A stretch of DNA of 10,209 nucleotides from Candidatus Thorarchaeota archaeon (GCA_029856425.1 JAHQWZ010000049.1:1-10209), one strand, 5' to 3'. Positions 1 through 7,290 are shown, counted from the first letter of the stretch. Notes: a model not told the origin generated them from the letters alone. Numbers and translations are program-made.

Positions 1-185
1 TGCATGCCAAGGAGAACCCGAGCATTACGAACGATCTTCTCAACTGTGCCCTCACCAAGCTTTGTCTTCTTCTGAAGTTCAACGGGATTTTGAACAGCCA
101 GCAGTTCTGCAGTAGTGACAAACGCCTCTCTCAGCTTCTTGGCTGCTGCAGGACCAACTCCACTTACAGCCTCTAGCTCAGTCAT
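1..185 (-). CDS. radA: DNA repair and recombination protein RadA, N-terminal part (gene continues past the left edge)
   Basis: Reading leftward from an ATG at 185-183 gives 61 codons still open at the window edge. The peptide starts MTELEAVSGVGPAAAKKL. It has a helix-hairpin-helix with GVGP at residues 9-12, then a second helical pair ending EKIVRNARVLLGM. This matches the N-terminal DNA-binding domain of archaeal RadA and eukaryotic Rad51, which precedes the RecA-fold ATPase. The ATPase core (Walker A and B) lies outside the window, so the call rests on the HhH domain alone. Another HhH protein is possible but less likely; RadB is disfavoured because it lacks this domain. RadA forms filaments on single-stranded DNA and carries out strand exchange. 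The start is well supported: the ATG overlaps the stop of the upstream gene (ATGA, 185-182) and a strong SD lies 7 nt upstream. It is the third gene of a coupled operon. Confidence 0.78.
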   Translation of the reverse strand, partial: MTELEAVSGVGPAAAKKLREAFVTTAELLAVQNPVELQKKTKLGEGTVEKIVRNARVLLGM

Positions 186-649
186 ATCAATGCCTCCTCA
201 ACGATGGTGTCAGACAGGGGCCCATGAATCGGTACAAGTCTGAGGAACAAAGGAATCTCGTAAGGGGGTATCACAATCTCGCCACTTGACACAAACAAAT
301 GGCGGGATGAGAGCAACCTAGCAACATCTGCCTGACACTCTATTGGTACTTTGAAATAGAGACCCTCAGGACAGAACTCACCCATGACACTCACATACCC
401 TCCCAATGCGTCATAGGCAGATCCTATTGCACCATCACCGAAATCCGGACTTGTGCCGGGATTTGCAGGCTCTAATCCACCATGATGAACCATCAGATCC
501 AATAGATCTTCGATAAATGGCTTCCACATCCACTGTGGACTCCTATGTTTTCTAACCTCGAGTCCTGCAGCGGCCCCCGCGAGCCAAGCTGCACTGGGCA
601 GATCCACAGGTTGAATTGCGAACCTCTTTAGAACTTCATCTGTAAGCAT
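182..649 (-). CDS. Uncharacterised protein coupled to radA (155 aa)
   Basis: I do not recognise this 155-residue protein. It is soluble in character, with no signal peptide or clear membrane helix. The N-terminal half holds an alanine-rich stretch (residues about 19-29), a Trp-rich patch (QWMWKP, about 39-44) and a His pair (about 54-55). The C-terminal half is rich in alternating hydrophobic residues and Pro (IVIPPYEIPLFLRLVPIHG), suggesting beta strands. No catalytic motif is visible. The ATG at 649-647 shares a base with the stop of the gene before it (TAATG), and a GGAGG-type site lies 10 nt upstream. Its own TGA overlaps the radA ATG. This tight packing implies it is made together with RadA, so a role with RadA or in repair is a reasonable but untested inference. 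Confidence 0.75.
   Translation of the reverse strand: MLTDEVLKRFAIQPVDLPSAAWLAGAAAGLEVRKHRSPQWMWKPFIEDLLDLMVHHGGLEPANPGTSPDFGDGAIGSAYDALGGYVSVMGEFCPEGLYFKVPIECQADVARLLSSRHLFVSSGEIVIPPYEIPLFLRLVPIHGPLSDTIVEEALI
193..199 (-). promoter_or_regulatory. Ribosome binding site of radA
   Basis: On the minus strand GAGGAGG lies 7 nt before the radA ATG at 185. It sits inside the last codons of the upstream gene. Together with the ATGA stop/start overlap, this fixes the radA start and suggests translational coupling. Confidence 0.8.
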
Positions 650-1464
650 TATATCGGAACCTCCTCTCCAACTCTTATGCCATTAACTACCTCAGATAGT
701 GCACTTAGTCCATTCAACCACTCTTTCAGGCCTATAACCATAGGGTCGGCCAGTTGACCATTTCCAAGGACCGAACTCATCAGAGCGTTCGATGCGGCGA
801 CAATTCTCTCTATACCAATCGCACGATCATTGTATGACATTGGAGTGAACCATGGCATTGTAATGTATCCGGCTTCGCCGGCCAAGAATTCGCGAATGTC
901 TATGTTCCAGTCACCTATTATTGGGTCTCTTTTGAGTATCCCCAAAAGAACATCAGTCCACTCCTCCCACTTTCTCATGAAATTGTAGACAGAGGTAGAC
1001 AGAGCTCTTAGTGATCCCCCTCTTCGATTTGACTGACCCTCAAACACCAATACCAATCGAGTGACATCGTCTCTTGCAATGGCGCTTACAGCTAGTCCTC
1101 TGCTATATGATGAGGCCATAAGCGATATGGCTGGCACAATGCCTAGTATATCGCAGGGCAGGTAGCGTCCTGGGATATCCTCCTCAAAACGAGTAAATGT
1201 TGAAAGAATGTCGCTTCGTAGGCTTACAACTAGGATTAACCACGCGTCGCTTTCAGGTCTGGTATACCGAATCCTTGCTTTCACTATGTTTCTGTCTCGA
1301 TTATTGAACATGACCTGCAGCGGCAAAGTCACATCAACAAGACTCTTGGTTCTCTTCTGACACGCATTTGACAGCTGCTCTTGCAGTTGTGTGATCATCA
1401 CATCAACACCCTGACAAGAACCACTGCAAATTGGTTCATCAGATTTCCTCACTTCATTTGCCAA
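649..1464 (-). CDS. Uncharacterised protein, first gene of the radA operon (up to 271 aa)
   Basis: I do not recognise this protein. It reads as a mixed alpha/beta soluble protein. Residues about 42-85 alternate hydrophobic and charged positions like beta strands (LPLQVMFNN, ARIRYTR, WLILVVSLR). A helical middle follows (YNFMRKWEEWTDVLLGILK, about 160-178), and the C-terminal part is also helical. No nuclease, ATPase or zinc motif stands out; an early CSGSC pair is present only if the long start is used. The longest frame begins with TTG at 1464 and has no good SD. An in-frame ATG at 1398 (MITQLQEQL, 249 aa) has AGGGTG 8 nt upstream and may be the true start. The TAA stop overlaps the next gene's ATG by one base, placing this gene first in a three-gene operon ending in radA. 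A link to recombination is inferred from position only. Confidence 0.72.
   Translation of the reverse strand: MANEVRKSDEPICSGSCQGVDVMITQLQEQLSNACQKRTKSLVDVTLPLQVMFNNRDRNIVKARIRYTRPESDAWLILVVSLRSDILSTFTRFEEDIPGRYLPCDILGIVPAISLMASSYSRGLAVSAIARDDVTRLVLVFEGQSNRRGGSLRALSTSVYNFMRKWEEWTDVLLGILKRDPIIGDWNIDIREFLAGEAGYITMPWFTPMSYNDRAIGIERIVAASNALMSSVLGNGQLADPMVIGLKEWLNGLSALSEVVNGIRVGEEVPI
660..669 (-). promoter_or_regulatory. Ribosome binding site of the 155-aa gene
   Basis: On the minus strand GGAGAGGAGG ends 10 nt before the ATG at 649. It lies within the 3' end of the preceding gene and supports both the chosen start and translation within a polycistronic message. Confidence 0.7.
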
Positions 1465-1528
1465 CTTTCATATCTACGAACTACATAATATTGGAGGTAT
1501 AGAACAGCCCCCTGTATGTTTTAGGCCA

Positions 1529-1540
1529 TCATATATCCTC
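1529..1540 (-). promoter_or_regulatory. Possible TATA box of the radA operon
   Basis: On the minus strand the stretch GAGGATATATGA gives a purine-rich BRE-like flank followed by a TATA-like core centred near 1533. With usual archaeal spacing, transcription would start near 1507, about 40 nt before the first possible start codon. This is judged by eye only. Confidence 0.35.
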
Positions 1541-1810
1541 TTTAATGATTAGAAACCTTCATTGTCTTTTTCTTTACACATAATTGTAACATTCGTGCAG
1601 CAGAATAGCATGGCCAGCTCACTTTGCAAAAATAGACCGAAACGTTGTGTAATTCCGAATGTCTGCGTTCTATCTGAGGCTGTGTTGTTTGGCAGGAAAC
1701 ATTCAACGCCTATTCATCCGAACCAATAGCAGTTTCTCATAAAAGACAATATCAAATCCACCTCATATTGCCCCTTTTGTCAATTTCGAATCGTTTCCAA
1801 TGATAAAACA

Positions 1811-1854
1811 TCACCGGTGACTCTGATAATCACCAAAAGAAATGCAGCACCGGT
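1811..1854. promoter_or_regulatory. Possible operator: palindrome TCACCGGTGA plus a second CACCGGT
   Basis: A perfect 10-bp palindrome, TCACCGGTGA, lies at 1811-1820. Its core CACCGGT recurs at 1848-1854, 36 bp downstream. TGATAA also occurs just before each part of the cluster (near 1801 and 1824). The cluster sits about 110-150 bp upstream of the GH3-like gene's ATG, a possible site for a dimeric regulator. A 10-bp palindrome can occur by chance. Confidence 0.25.
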
Positions 1855-1962
1855 CTTTATTCCTATCAGTTACTAGCCAACAACACTTGACGTTCTTTGC
1901 CTTTGCAAATTGCAGCAGGAAGGGAACTAGTAGCCCATAACTGCTGGAGGCAGAAGAAGCAG

Positions 1963-3519
1963 ATGTCGATTACGAGTTATCTATTCAGAAAGATAGCAGC
2001 AAGAAGACAGAGGGAGATCGACCATATCCTCAACAATCCTGTCGAGGTGATGGATGAGAAACTCAAGTCAATTCTGAAGCACCATCAGGATACAGTTCTG
2101 GGCAGGAGGTTTGGTTTTGACTCAATTCGAACTCCTGATGAATACCAGGAGAGAGTACCTCTCTTTGACTACTACTCACTGGAGCCCTACATCAAGCAAG
2201 TGTACGAGAACCCCGGGGGGAGAATACTGACCGCAGATCCAGTGTTCTGGTATCTTCAGACCTCAGGTTCAAGTGGAGAACCAAAGAAGCTCCCTATCAC
2301 AGAACGAGGTTACAAGGACTATGGTACAGGAAGCACACTACTCTGGATGGCCTACGTCAACCAGAACCCTGAGAACGCCAAGGTGCTCGATGGTACGATG
2401 CTTATGTTCGGCGCAGCGGCTGAAATGGACCGGATTAATGGTGTCCCTCTGGGATATGCCAGTGGTGTGAGTCCTCGTATGGCTAACCCACTATTCAAAC
2501 GTCTATTGAAGCCGGGCGAGGATGTCTTCAATATAATGGACATGGACCGAAAGCTGAAGATCTATGCAGAGTACGCCGTTAGGCATGATATCACAGCGCT
2601 GATTGGAATAACAACGCTCTGCCTCGCTTTTGTGAGAAGGATGCAAGATGAATATGGACTATGGCTAATGGACAGATTAAAGGGAACTATGCATGAAGAG
2701 AAGGTTCGCAATGTCATGAATGGCGATGGTACACTCGAACTGAATGAGCTGTGGCCAAATCTGAAACAATTGATTGCTGGTGGCATTGATACTGACCTAT
2801 ATTGTGATTGGATGAAAAGGACTCTTCCAAACATGCAATTTTGTGAGGTCTACTCAAGTTCAGAGGGCTGGTATGCGAGTCAGATGTTCGAGGAACCTGG
2901 AGTTCAGATTCTGCCAAATCTCAACTATCTTGAGTTCATTCCAGAGGTAGATACAGACAAGGAGGAACCAGAAACCATTCCACTATCAGAGGTGAAGAAG
3001 GGCTGTAGGTATGAGATGGTTCTCACCAACATCGGCGGATATTATCGGTATCGACTCGGTGATATGATGACCTTCACGAGCATCGACCCTTACACTATCA
3101 GGCATATTGGACGAAAGGGCAAAATCTCAAACCTCTCAGGAGAGAAAATTAGTGACTCCCATGTGATAAAGTCAATTGCTGCAGCGTGCAGAAAGAGCGG
3201 TACTGAGCTGGTTGACTATTCAGTCGTTGGCCAGGTTAGAAAAGACACTGGTCAAGGATATTACACTATTGCTGCAATGTTCAGGAATGATGAAATTGAT
3301 GCAGTTGACTTTGTCGATGCATTCGAGGAACATATGAAGTCCATTAATGAGGAGTTCAGAGTGGTGAGAGAGATGGGGGGGATTGGTCCAACCATTTTAA
3401 GAAAGCTCCGGGCATCATTGGTTGAGGAGATAATTAGGGCAACGGGCAGCATTCAGGCAAAACCAATTCCACTCACCATGGACACTAGCGTTCTAGAACT
3501 CTGCGAGGAAACCGCCTAG
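1963..3519 (+). CDS. GH3-superfamily acyl-acid amido synthetase-like protein (518 aa)
   Basis: This is a member of the GH3 family, a branch of the ANL adenylating enzymes. Plant members activate carboxylic acids with ATP and join them to amino acids; substrates of prokaryotic members are mostly unknown. Family ATP-binding motifs are visible in order: TSGSSGEPK at residues 100-108 (phosphate loop), YSSSEGWYA at 297-305, and YRYRLGDM at 361-368 with the conserved Arg/Gly-Asp. GRKGKISNLSGEK follows at 383-395, the hinge into the C-terminal lid domain. The length is a little under the usual 550-600. The frame is open back to a TTG at 1897, but the ATG at 1963 is preferred: GGAGG lies 12 nt upstream (1946-1950), and the extra 22 residues look unlike the family. 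No signal peptide or membrane segment is seen. It appears monocistronic, with a divergent neighbour and 169 bp before mre11. The acid and amine substrates cannot be read from the sequence. Confidence 0.88.
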   Translation: MSITSYLFRKIAARRQREIDHILNNPVEVMDEKLKSILKHHQDTVLGRRFGFDSIRTPDEYQERVPLFDYYSLEPYIKQVYENPGGRILTADPVFWYLQTSGSSGEPKKLPITERGYKDYGTGSTLLWMAYVNQNPENAKVLDGTMLMFGAAAEMDRINGVPLGYASGVSPRMANPLFKRLLKPGEDVFNIMDMDRKLKIYAEYAVRHDITALIGITTLCLAFVRRMQDEYGLWLMDRLKGTMHEEKVRNVMNGDGTLELNELWPNLKQLIAGGIDTDLYCDWMKRTLPNMQFCEVYSSSEGWYASQMFEEPGVQILPNLNYLEFIPEVDTDKEEPETIPLSEVKKGCRYEMVLTNIGGYYRYRLGDMMTFTSIDPYTIRHIGRKGKISNLSGEKISDSHVIKSIAAACRKSGTELVDYSVVGQVRKDTGQGYYTIAAMFRNDEIDAVDFVDAFEEHMKSINEEFRVVREMGGIGPTILRKLRASLVEEIIRATGSIQAKPIPLTMDTSVLELCEETA

Positions 3520-3523
3520 GCGG
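3512..3523. repeat. Perfect 12-bp palindrome spanning the GH3-like stop codon
   Basis: CCGCCTAGGCGG is a perfect palindrome with the TAG stop (3517-3519) at its centre. It has no loop and no following T-run, so it does not look like a hairpin terminator. It may be chance. Confidence 0.4.
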
Positions 3524-3635
3524 CATTTAGATATGGCATAGCTCATTTGACATGGGTCTACTTTGTCAACCCTTTGCAATTCGATCCCTAGATTCATCTT
3601 CATTTCTGTGGAATAGCACAAGCTATCACACACGA

Positions 3636-3643
3636 TTAAAATA
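3636..3643 (+). promoter_or_regulatory. Possible TATA box of the mre11-rad50 operon
   Basis: TTAAAATA is centred near 3639 in the 169-bp gap after the GH3-like gene. Typical archaeal spacing puts the transcript start near 3666, leaving a leader of about 23 nt that contains GGAG (3673-3676) before the mre11 ATG. The geometry is coherent, but the box was judged by eye. Confidence 0.4.
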
Positions 3644-3688
3644 GAACGATGGCCTCAGCTTAGTCACTATGTAGGAGTCGGTGTGCAC

Positions 3689-4768
3689 ATGGTTAGAGTG
3701 GCGCATATCTCAGATTCACATTTGGGATGCTCTCAATTCCAGCTAGTTGAACGAAAAGAAGATGCACGAAAGTGCCTAGAGAAAGCGGTAAACATGGCCA
3801 TGAGACATTCTCCCGACATATTAGTACATACTGGAGATCTCTTTGATAATCCGTACCCATCATGGGATGATGCCAACTTCACATTGGATTTATTCAAGAA
3901 GGTCAACGAGAAAGTCTACAGCATTGTTCTCCAGGGCAATCATGACCTACCCTACGGGTATAGAAGAACTCAGAGTCCAGTCCTAGCATTACAGAACGCT
4001 GGATTCATTACGTCGACGGGGTCAGAAACATATCTCTCGAAGACCGAGGTGTTTGACGGTAAATCCGTGGACATTCATATGGTTTCCTGGACCCGTCCAC
4101 GAGAACTTCAAGGAATCATTGACTATATTCCACTATCGGATAACATATCATTGCTATTTGCACATGACATTCCGAGCCCAAGAGACCTCGTGCCTTCCCA
4201 CTTTGACTATGTAGGTATTGGTCACAAGCATAACTTCTGGTTGGATGAGGACCTGGACTTGGGTCGCCCCGGTTCGACTTGCATTGTGGATTGGCGGCGC
4301 GAGCAAGGAGGAAAAAAGAAGCTAATTATTGCTGATGTGAGCTCAACGGGCAACGAATATACAACTGAAACCCTGAATGACGTAAGGGAATTCAAGTATC
4401 TCACGGGAATTAACATAACAGGTATGGGGCCAACCGAAGCAGAAGAAATCATGCGTAACCGACTTGAGTCGTTATCGCCAAGGAAGACCAAACCGATAAT
4501 AATCATGGAGGTAGATGGCACAATAGATTCCGAAACTGAAAACGAGTTAAATCGTGCCGACCTTTTAAGATACGGGGAGGACCTACTCAAACCCCTCTTC
4601 TTTCATATCGAGCCTATGTGGAGCTCACTTGGACCCAGAGCCATCAAACTCACTGAACCACTGAATATGGCGAGGTCAATCGAAGACTATGTGAAGCAAA
4701 CGGGGGAAGGCAATCTCATTGAGCTGCTAGCAGGACTTGAGAAATTCATTGGGAGTGAAGCAGAATGA
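3689..4768 (+). CDS. mre11: DNA double-strand break repair nuclease Mre11 (359 aa)
   Basis: Mre11 is the manganese-dependent nuclease of the Mre11-Rad50 end-processing complex. All metal-ligand motifs of its calcineurin-like phosphoesterase domain are present, numbered from the ATG at 3689: DSHLG (Asp9, His11), GDLFD (Asp50), GNHD (Asn84, His85), FAHD (His159) and GHKH (His179, His181). The first five sit almost exactly where Pyrococcus Mre11 has them, as I recall it. A capping domain follows (about 220-310). A basic/acidic helical tail (about 326-359, SIEDYVKQTG onward) resembles the helix-loop-helix that grips the base of the Rad50 coiled coil. An in-frame GTG at 3683 is possible; GGAG is 6 nt from GTG and 12 nt from ATG. 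The stop overlaps the rad50 start (ATGA, 4765-4768). The protein is shorter than the usual 380-430 residues but complete. HerA and NurA genes are not adjacent. Confidence 0.93.
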   Translation: MVRVAHISDSHLGCSQFQLVERKEDARKCLEKAVNMAMRHSPDILVHTGDLFDNPYPSWDDANFTLDLFKKVNEKVYSIVLQGNHDLPYGYRRTQSPVLALQNAGFITSTGSETYLSKTEVFDGKSVDIHMVSWTRPRELQGIIDYIPLSDNISLLFAHDIPSPRDLVPSHFDYVGIGHKHNFWLDEDLDLGRPGSTCIVDWRREQGGKKKLIIADVSSTGNEYTTETLNDVREFKYLTGINITGMGPTEAEEIMRNRLESLSPRKTKPIIIMEVDGTIDSETENELNRADLLRYGEDLLKPLFFHIEPMWSSLGPRAIKLTEPLNMARSIEDYVKQTGEGNLIELLAGLEKFIGSEAE

Positions 4769-6054
4769 TCCAGAAAATCGCACTCAAGGACTTCAAAGTC
4801 TTTCATAATCAGACCTTCGAATTGACACCTGGCACAACATCCATTGTAGGACCCAATGGATCGGGAAAGACTTCCATATTGGAAGCTATTGAATTCGCGT
4901 TATTCAGGCAAATCACTAGGAAGGAAAAGACGATCAAAGGAGTTGAGGAACTCATCCGGCATGGTAGAAAGAAGGCCACAATAGAACTCGAATTCGTCGC
5001 ACCAAAAAATCGACGACTATATCGTGTCGTCAGAATGATCAATCCACAACGAACCAGTGCAGACCTCTATCTTGAGAAGAGAACGGAACCGATTGAAAGC
5101 GGCGCAAAGAGAGTTGACACTGAAATCATCTCTTTGCTTGGAATGGACAGACACGCATTTGCAGCACTGACATACGTCAGACAAGGAGAGATTGATTTGC
5201 TATCGAGACTCTCTCCAAAGGACAGACAAGAGAACCTCTATGACATGATGGGCCTAGGAGTGTACAGCAAGACAGAGAGCAAGGTGCAGAAGGCTCTCAG
5301 GGAGATGAAGAGAGAGATCGAATCCATTGATGAAAGCCGTGCAAGACTCACCGAGATACAAGATAGACTCCCCACAGAGAATGAGGTTGATAATGCCTTC
5401 ACATCATTAGACGCCCTGAGAGCTGGTGTAGGTAATGAGGACGGCATCAAGCCACTGGAAACATTGCTGATGAAGGTAAAAGAGTCAGTTGCCAAGGTGC
5501 AGGAGGAATTGGCCTCGTCTGACTTAACTGACAAAAAGGATGAGCTTGAGGAGGATACCAACATCGCGAATCATTTGAAGCAATTGCTAAGCTCCATTCC
5601 TGGCGTTGCTGAGGAACAATTGAGGCCTCATATCAGGCATGAAGCGAGGGCGATATTTCTCAGGATATTTGGAGACCGCTACAGTGATTTCATGATTGAT
5701 GATGGTTATGATGTGGCGCTCTATAATTTGCATGGAAATAGAGTGTCACTTAGAGCCGCTTCCGGCGGAGAGGATGTCTGTGTCAATTTTGCTCTGCGAG
5801 TAGCAGTAAACACTGCCCTTCAAAAATATTCCATTGCGGGATCTCCACCAGGAGTTATTATCTTAGATGAACCCGGTGCAGGACTGGATGCTCAGAGAAG
5901 AAGATGGCTTCCAGAGGCAGTTCAGGGGTTAGATTCAGTTGAACAGGTCATCGTTGTAACGCATATGGAGGAGCTCAAGGAGTCTGCTGACCGTGTGATC
6001 TCATTGACGCCGCAAGGAAAAGGAAGACAGCCTTTAGTTGATGTGAGTGAATAG
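4765..6054 (+). CDS. rad50: Short Rad50-like ATPase lacking the long coiled coil and zinc hook (429 aa)
   Basis: Both halves of the Rad50 ATPase head are complete. The N-lobe has Walker A GPNGSGKTS (29-37) and the Q-loop YVRQGEIDLL (Gln140). The C-lobe has the ABC signature ASGGED (332-337), Walker B VIILDEP (364-370), the D-loop GLD (373-375) and the switch His in VVTHMEEL (His400). ATP-driven head closure and Mre11 control should therefore be possible. Normal Rad50 is about 850-900 residues, with long coiled arms joined by a CxxC zinc hook. Here only about 110 residues (about 170-280) link the lobes: a charged helix, a break at GVGNEDG (221-227), then a second charged helix. The protein's sole cysteine is Cys339, beside the signature motif, so no hook can exist. 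The ATG overlaps the mre11 stop (ATGA), confirming the pairing. The frame is uninterrupted, arguing against a decayed gene. A coiled-coil deletion or misassembly is the main alternative. Confidence 0.9.
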   Translation: MIQKIALKDFKVFHNQTFELTPGTTSIVGPNGSGKTSILEAIEFALFRQITRKEKTIKGVEELIRHGRKKATIELEFVAPKNRRLYRVVRMINPQRTSADLYLEKRTEPIESGAKRVDTEIISLLGMDRHAFAALTYVRQGEIDLLSRLSPKDRQENLYDMMGLGVYSKTESKVQKALREMKREIESIDESRARLTEIQDRLPTENEVDNAFTSLDALRAGVGNEDGIKPLETLLMKVKESVAKVQEELASSDLTDKKDELEEDTNIANHLKQLLSSIPGVAEEQLRPHIRHEARAIFLRIFGDRYSDFMIDDGYDVALYNLHGNRVSLRAASGGEDVCVNFALRVAVNTALQKYSIAGSPPGVIILDEPGAGLDAQRRRWLPEAVQGLDSVEQVIVVTHMEELKESADRVISLTPQGKGRQPLVDVSE

Positions 6055-6061
6055 GGGAAGC

Positions 6062-7252
6062 CTACTCCGGCTCGAATACTGAGCCCCGTATTTCAGTAAT
6101 ATCTGCATTTTGGGCAACTAGTTGCCTAATTCTCATGGCCACTTTCCTGTTGCCCAGTGAAATTCCACCAACTATCTTGTGGTCTCTCGTTACAACTTTA
6201 TAGTATGTTCCCTTCTCACGGTCTACCGAAATGGTCTGCTCATACTCAGGCGTTTCTACATGGGCTTTTCCAACGGAAGTCAGGTCGATGCCCGCAACTT
6301 TCAATGTGTTTGCAGAGGTGAAACTCTCAAACCGCGCACTACCATGTTCAATCATATTTCGCGCAGCTATCCTAGAGGTTTCTAGAGCCCAAGGAATGAT
6401 TCCGTACCATTCGCCATCGCATTCAGCACAATCGCCAGCCGCATAAATTCGAGGAGCAGAAGTCTGCATGTACCTGTCAACCTCTATTCCACGTCGGATT
6501 GACAGATTTGACTTGCGGGCTAGTTCAACATTGGAGCGCACGCCTGTCGCAATGACGACAAGGTCTCCATCAATCGAATCTCCCGAAGATGAAACTACCC
6601 CTGCAGCAGTATCATCACCAATGACTCCCTGACATGTAAAGCCTAACAGAGTAGTAACACCCATCTTGTCAAGGTGCATGCGGAGAATCTCGCTAGCACC
6701 TCCATCGAGTTGAATTGGGAGGAGTTTGTCCACATTGGTGACTACTATGGGGTCGCCTCCGATTCTCTTAATCCCTGCAGCCAGTTCTATTCCTAAGATT
6801 CCGCCACCAACAATAATCTCGCGACCTGCACCTTGGACAGCATTCTTGATGTCAATGGCATCATCGAAGGTTCGCAATACGTGAACGTTCTTCTTGTCTA
6901 GACCATCAAACGGTGGCACAAACGGATAACTGCCCACTGCCAAGAGCAATGAATCATAGTCCGTGAACATCTTGGAGGGAGTAGTTAATGACCGAATACC
7001 TGCATCAATGTGCGTCACTGGGGTGGCCAGGTATAGGTTGACACCTTGATTCTCATACCAGTCCCGATGATAGCGGATAACCTCTTCCTCGGTACGCAAT
7101 CCTCCAACATATTCCATCAAGCTCGGTTTTGGATAGAAGGCATGTCGCTCATCGCTAAACACATCGATCTCGACTTCGCTATCAAGAATCTTTAACTCGC
7201 GGATTGCTGATGTTGCCGCCACTCCATTGCCTATGATTCCTACCTTCGTCAT
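6062..7252 (-). CDS. FAD-dependent pyridine nucleotide-disulfide oxidoreductase family protein (396 aa)
   Basis: A two-dinucleotide-domain flavoprotein. The N-terminal FAD Rossmann motif is GIIGNGVAA (5-13). The ring-contact region YPKPSLMEYVGG (40-51) resembles that of rubredoxin/ferredoxin reductases and the NirB N-terminus. Then come LLLAVGSYP (102-110), the NAD(P) motif IIVGGGILGIELA (146-158), VVIATGVRSN (232-241) and the second FAD motif IYAAGDCAEC (269-278). The active-site Cys of NADH oxidase or CoA-disulfide reductase is missing where it would be expected near residue 42. An electron-transfer reductase (NAD(P)H to rubredoxin, ferredoxin or similar) is therefore the better guess; the partner is unknown. 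The start is the ATG at 7252, just before the Rossmann motif. A TTG at 7372 overlaps the upstream stop but would add 40 residues unlike the family, with no SD. The ATG lacks an SD too, but TATA-like CATATAG lies about 35 nt upstream, fitting a near-leaderless transcript. The gene converges on rad50. Confidence 0.85.
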   Translation of the reverse strand: MTKVGIIGNGVAATSAIRELKILDSEVEIDVFSDERHAFYPKPSLMEYVGGLRTEEEVIRYHRDWYENQGVNLYLATPVTHIDAGIRSLTTPSKMFTDYDSLLLAVGSYPFVPPFDGLDKKNVHVLRTFDDAIDIKNAVQGAGREIIVGGGILGIELAAGIKRIGGDPIVVTNVDKLLPIQLDGGASEILRMHLDKMGVTTLLGFTCQGVIGDDTAAGVVSSSGDSIDGDLVVIATGVRSNVELARKSNLSIRRGIEVDRYMQTSAPRIYAAGDCAECDGEWYGIIPWALETSRIAARNMIEHGSARFESFTSANTLKVAGIDLTSVGKAHVETPEYEQTISVDREKGTYYKVVTRDHKIVGGISLGNRKVAMRIRQLVAQNADITEIRGSVFEPE

Positions 7253-7283
7253 ATCTATCGCTCTTAGCTGGTCAGGGGTGATA

Positions 7284-7290
7284 CTATATG
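7284..7290 (-). promoter_or_regulatory. Possible TATA box of the oxidoreductase gene
   Basis: On the minus strand CATATAG is centred about 35 nt upstream of the ATG at 7252. That spacing would give a leader under 10 nt and would explain why no SD is seen. A second AT-rich candidate (GATATATTC) lies near 7362-7370. Confidence 0.3.

Larger units (their letters stand above)
1465..1962. other. Divergent intergenic region between the radA operon and the GH3-like gene
   Basis: This stretch of about 500 bp separates two divergent transcripts. It is AT-richer than the flanking genes and has no convincing gene on either strand. It holds the TATA-like box for the left operon, a pyrimidine-rich run near 1560-1575, and a palindrome at 1811-1820 with a partial second copy at 1848-1854. 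No tRNA-like fold, box C/D pair or riboswitch was recognised. No clear TATA box for the right-hand gene was found; TCTTTATT near 1853-1860 is the weak best candidate. Confidence 0.6.

Noticed and set aside
1610..1729. 39-codon plus-strand frame with three Cys (MASSLCKNRPKRC...)
   Set aside because: No ribosome binding site precedes it, it lies in an AT-rich intergenic region, and its composition is not convincing as a gene.
1798..1840. Box C/D-like elements (ATGATAA, CTGA, TGATAAT)
   Set aside because: The C box is imperfect and no properly spaced D box follows, so a C/D guide RNA is not supported.
1897..1962. TTG start at 1897 adding 22 residues to the GH3-like protein
   Set aside because: The ATG at 1963 has a GGAGG upstream, and the added residues do not look like a GH3 N-terminus.
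2273..2917. Several open frames on both strands inside the GH3-like gene
   Set aside because: They are shadows of the strongly motif-supported frame and lack start signals or recognisable products.
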